DNA from: Winogradskyella psychrotolerans RS-3
Lineage (GTDB): Bacteria > Bacteroidota > Bacteroidia > Flavobacteriales > Flavobacteriaceae
Direction of reading: 5' to 3'
Assembly: GCF_000427335.1 (NCBI RefSeq)
Contig: NZ_ATMR01000124.1
Coordinates: 152,861 to 216,860, forward strand
Length of the DNA stretch: 64,000 nt
Below, piece by piece: positions 62,910 to 64,000 of this stretch. The notes below the pieces were generated by a model. The model was not told the origin of the DNA. It did not search any database and saw nothing but the letters and a program-made list of their open reading frames with translations. Within the stretch, counting starts at the first letter, position 1; every line of letters begins with the position of its first letter. Made by a program: the position numbers and the translations under genes.

Positions 62910-63974
62910 ATGAAAAATTTAAAACACAGCTTATTAGTATTATTTGTTTTTGTATTTATAAGTATAAATGCTCAGGAAAAGAAAAAGTATAAAATTCACA
63001 CCGTAGCATTTTACAATTTAGAAAATTTATTTGATACCATAAACGATACTACGAAGTTCGATGAGGCTAGTCCTATTATGGAAATGAACGAGGGACTTAG
63101 AGCCGAGGTTTATAAGAAAAAAGTTCAGAATATGGCAAGAGTGGTTGCTGATATTGGTTCTGAGGACACAAAAAATACACCTGCAATTATCGGTGTTTCT
63201 GAGGTTGAAAACAGACAAGTGCTTGTAGACTTAGTAAACGACCCACAACTTTTAAATAAGGACTATGGTATTATCCATTTTGAATCGCCAGATAAAAGAG
63301 GGATTGATGTGGCTTTATTATATCAGAAAGCCCTTTTTAAACCTATTGACACAAGTTCTCATGAACTACTTATTTATGACGATTCAACAAGAAAACGCGT
63401 ATACACAAGAGATCAGTTGTTAGTTAGTGGTGAATTAGAAGGTGATCTAATTCATATTATTGTTAATCACTGGCCATCTCGAAGTGGAGGTGAGGCAAGA
63501 AGTAGATCTAAAAGAGTTGGAGCAGCAAAACTGAACAAACGAATTATAGACTCTTTACAATCTAAAGATCCTTATGCTAAAATTATTACAATGGGAGATT
63601 TAAATGATAACCCAACAAATGAAAGTGTAAAAGAGGTTTTAAAAGCAGAACGTAAGGAAAGTAAAGTTGGACTTAAAGGTATATATAATCCTATGGAAGA
63701 ATTTTTTAGACAAGGTTTGGGTTCTAATGCTTATAGAGATGCCTGGAGTTTGTTTGATCAGATTTTATTTACGCAACCGTTTTTAGAGAAGGATTATTCT
63801 TCGTTCCGATTTTATAAAGCAGGTATTTTTAATAAATCCTATTTAACAAATAAACAAGGACGTTACAAAGGCTATCCATTTAGAAGTTTTGCTGATGGTG
63901 GATTTTCGGGTGGCTTTAGTGATCACTTTCCAGTGTATATTTACTTGATTAAAGAGGTGAATACCGAGAATTAA
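62910..63974 (+). CDS. Secreted endonuclease/exonuclease/phosphatase (EEP) family protein
   Basis: A 354-residue exported EEP-fold enzyme homologue with a signal peptide (MKNLKHSLLVLFVFVFISINAQ). All fold motifs are present: AFYNLENLFDT (about 34-44), GVSEVENRQ, RGIDVALLY, VNHWPSRSGG, MGDLNDNP, SLFDQILF and FSDHFPVYIYL. It closely parallels the shorter cytoplasmic protein at 11816-12766 but has the export signal and a longer loop after LENLFD. A role as an extracytoplasmic nuclease or phosphodiesterase is likely; the substrate is unknown. It is divergent from the TonB receptor-DUF5689 operon. The last 26 bases of the window hold no gene. Confidence 0.92.
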   Translation: MKNLKHSLLVLFVFVFISINAQEKKKYKIHTVAFYNLENLFDTINDTTKFDEASPIMEMNEGLRAEVYKKKVQNMARVVADIGSEDTKNTPAIIGVSEVENRQVLVDLVNDPQLLNKDYGIIHFESPDKRGIDVALLYQKALFKPIDTSSHELLIYDDSTRKRVYTRDQLLVSGELEGDLIHIIVNHWPSRSGGEARSRSKRVGAAKLNKRIIDSLQSKDPYAKIITMGDLNDNPTNESVKEVLKAERKESKVGLKGIYNPMEEFFRQGLGSNAYRDAWSLFDQILFTQPFLEKDYSSFRFYKAGIFNKSYLTNKQGRYKGYPFRSFADGGFSGGFSDHFPVYIYLIKEVNTEN

Positions 63975-64000
63975 AAGTTTGATTAACATATAAAAAAAAG

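Noticed and set aside
1..64000. CRISPR arrays, tRNA or rRNA genes, insertion sequences, prophage or integrase genes
   Set aside because: No regularly spaced direct repeats, cloverleaf-like intergenic segments, transposase or integrase motifs were found in any intergenic region or reading frame.

Overview
This 64 kb window is an AT-rich chromosomal segment of a member of the Bacteroidota, almost certainly a (probably marine) Flavobacteriaceae. The evidence is a PorP/SprF-OmpA-giant adhesin cassette ending in a type IX secretion (T9SS) type B C-terminal domain, carboxypeptidase-regulatory/TonB receptors, a SUF operon followed by DUF59/DUF2480/DUF3078 genes, a bL21 with a fused C-terminal domain, Bacteroidota-type promoters (TAnnTTTG at -7, sometimes with TTG at -33), and an absence of clear Shine-Dalgarno sites. 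No tRNA, rRNA, CRISPR array, insertion sequence or prophage was seen; it reads as core genome.

Layout. 0-3.3 kb: 3' end of pyruvate kinase, dinB, a CYTH protein, a YciI-like lipoprotein and a GNAT enzyme. 3.4-11.6 kb (minus): T9SS surface-adhesin cassette: 1747-aa adhesin, PorP/SprF protein, and a PorE-like TPR/propeller/OmpA protein that is frameshifted. 11.8-16.3 kb: a cytoplasmic EEP-family nuclease/phosphatase homologue, hflX, and a class A penicillin-binding protein. 16.4-28.3 kb (minus): a long SUF iron-sulfur operon (A-type carrier, sufB, sufC, sufD, sufS, sufE, sufT, DUF2480, DUF3078), with lipoproteins, a lactonase-like metallo-hydrolase and an ABC exporter interspersed. 28.3-35 kb: three paralogous small Cys/His proteins around thiL, an alpha/beta hydrolase, and a tightly coupled serine hydrolase-brnQ-adenine methylase operon. 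35-46 kb: EamA transporter, Xaa-Pro aminopeptidase, sortilin/BNR-repeat protein, sdhCAB, and a membrane-anchored MutS-like ATPase. 46-51.6 kb (minus): a TPR/HTH regulator, TonB receptor and beta-propeller phytase. 51.7-57.4 kb: rplU-rpmA, an active/inactive M16 peptidase pair (second gene frameshifted), and a frameshifted EamA gene. 57.4-64 kb: HMA-domain lipoprotein with a Cys-rich tail, a small membrane protein, then TonB receptor plus DUF5689 lipoprotein, divergent from a secreted EEP-family enzyme.

Two outer-membrane loci pair a TonB receptor with a phosphoester-hydrolase-like protein (phytase; DUF5689 plus secreted EEP), suggesting scavenging of organic phosphorus or nucleic acid. Three genes carry single-base indels, all in A/T runs of 5-6 bases, which looks more like sequencing or assembly error than gene decay. 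The most unusual items are the family of three small FGH/CxxC proteins, the TNNNCAG heptamer repeats inside the suf operon, the C-terminal extension of bL21, and the HMA/Cys-rich lipoprotein.
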